Source: Priapulus caudatus (Eukaryota > Priapulida > Priapulimorpha > Priapulimorphida > Priapulidae). Taken from it: DNA of 23,860 bases. The position numbers were made by a program, and so were the translations under genes. The notes below the pieces were generated by a model. That model made no database searches and was not told where the DNA came from. It saw only the letters and a program-made list of their open reading frames with translations. The DNA lies in NCBI RefSeq assembly GCF_000485595.1, contig NW_014577085.1, positions 342,770 through 366,629 on the forward strand, read 5' to 3'. This document shows positions 23,230-23,860 of the stretch, piece by piece (within the stretch, counting starts at the first letter, position 1; each line of letters begins with the position of its first letter).

Positions 23230-23860
23230 CTCTCATTACCCTCCCCAACACCATCCCTATCTCCTCCACCGTCACGAGACTCGGCATCCCTGGTAATACC
23301 ACCCGTCACTGTCACCTATGTGTACCTCCTTACCGTCACTATCACCATTCCCCATCACTGTCACTCTCACATTACTGTTATCATCCCCTTTCAATGACAC
23401 CATTCGCTATCACTATGACCGTTTTCCATTTCTGTCACACCCGCTTTCTCCTTCACTGTCAGTCACCCTTCCCCGTCACCACCATCCCCGTATTGCTGTC
23501 ACCGTCCTCTATCACTGTCACCGTCCTCTATCTCCATCACCCCACCCCATCATTGTCACCGTTTCAATTACAGTCACTCACTGTCACCATCCCCCATCAC
23601 TGTCACCATCCCCCATCACTGTCACCATCCCCAATCACTGTCACCATCCCCAATCGCTGTCACCGTCCCCCATCACCCCCCGCTGTCACCAGCCCCCATC
23701 ACTGTCACCGTTCCAATAATTACAGTCACTTACTGTCACCATTCCCCATCACTGTCACCATCCCCACCACTGTCACCGTCACTGTCACTATCCCCCATCA
23801 CTGTCACCGTCACCCATCACTGTCACCGTCCCTCATCAGTGTCACGCAGTCACTGTCACT
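23230..23860. repeat. CACTGTCAC minisatellite, runs off the window
   Basis: Degenerate array of units like CCCCCATCACTGTCACCAT. The clearest stretch (about 23580-23690) has a 19-bp period, with shorter and longer variants elsewhere. Stop-free frames arise from the C-rich composition and are not genes. Arrays of this kind often interrupt assemblies. Confidence 0.93.

Larger units (their letters stand above)
20670..23860 (+). other. MSH6 intron 29 (incomplete) or 3' flank
   Basis: Follows the exon 29 donor. I searched by eye for the next expected pieces (G-Y-VPA, FTR-GA-D, FVEL-E, DE-GRGT) in plus-strand frames and found none, so the C-terminal exons must lie beyond 23860 or be lost. Contents: AT-rich filler, a 10-bp tandem repeat at 22821-22860, a weak minus-strand exon candidate at 22195-22304 and a terminal minisatellite. 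Confidence 0.7.

Noticed and set aside
23200-23719. Ser/Pro/His/Thr-rich open frames at the right end
   Set aside because: They are the translation of the CACTGTCAC minisatellite; low complexity explains the lack of stops.

Overview
The window is nuclear DNA from an animal with intron-rich genes. All 30 coding exons found are bounded by eukaryotic splice signals. The introns hold cut-and-paste DNA transposon remnants, minisatellites and AT-rich filler. The proteins are clearly metazoan-type (MSH6 with an N-terminal PWWP domain, and a CDK2-type kinase N-terminus). The high exon number and the repeat types fit an invertebrate, possibly an early-branching one such as a sponge or cnidarian, but the sequence alone does not fix the phylum.

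Layout: positions 1-352 hold the first coding exon (minus strand, 237-352) and start of intron 1 of a cyclin-dependent kinase of CDK2 type. Positions 353-1044 are a short intergenic region that must serve as a shared, divergent promoter; it carries two E2F-type motifs, a tandem ETS/GABP motif and a CACGTG E-box. From 1045 to 20669 the plus strand carries 29 coding exons of MSH6, the mismatch-recognition subunit of MutS-alpha. They join in frame to 1190 codons: degenerate PIP box, PWWP domain, acidic/basic disordered linker, MutS domain I with the Phe-x-Glu mismatch-reading motif, connector, lever/clamp, and the start of the ATPase domain including the Walker A loop. The last roughly 200 residues expected of the family (signature loop, Walker B, dimerisation helix-turn-helix) are not in the window. 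The final 3.2 kb (20670-23860) reads as intron, ending in a CACTGTCAC-type minisatellite that runs off the window.

Introns carry two related hAT-type MITEs, each with a perfect 8-bp target-site duplication (3375-3981 and 5079-5510), a decayed fragment of another hAT-type element (17889-18056), a TTAA-flanked foldback element (1689-2383), a TA-flanked short inverted-repeat element (9871-10320), at least three other interspersed-repeat-like blocks, a GC-rich 19-bp minisatellite (about 11190-11640), several tandem repeats and two strong hairpins.

The two genes make functional sense as a pair: CDK2 drives S-phase entry and MSH6 corrects replication errors, and both are typical E2F-regulated G1/S genes in other animals. 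I found no new defence, toxin or RNA system. The most interesting points are the CDK2-MSH6 head-to-head arrangement, a GC-AG intron required to keep the MSH6 frame, and a MITE inserted within about 30 bases of a splice acceptor.
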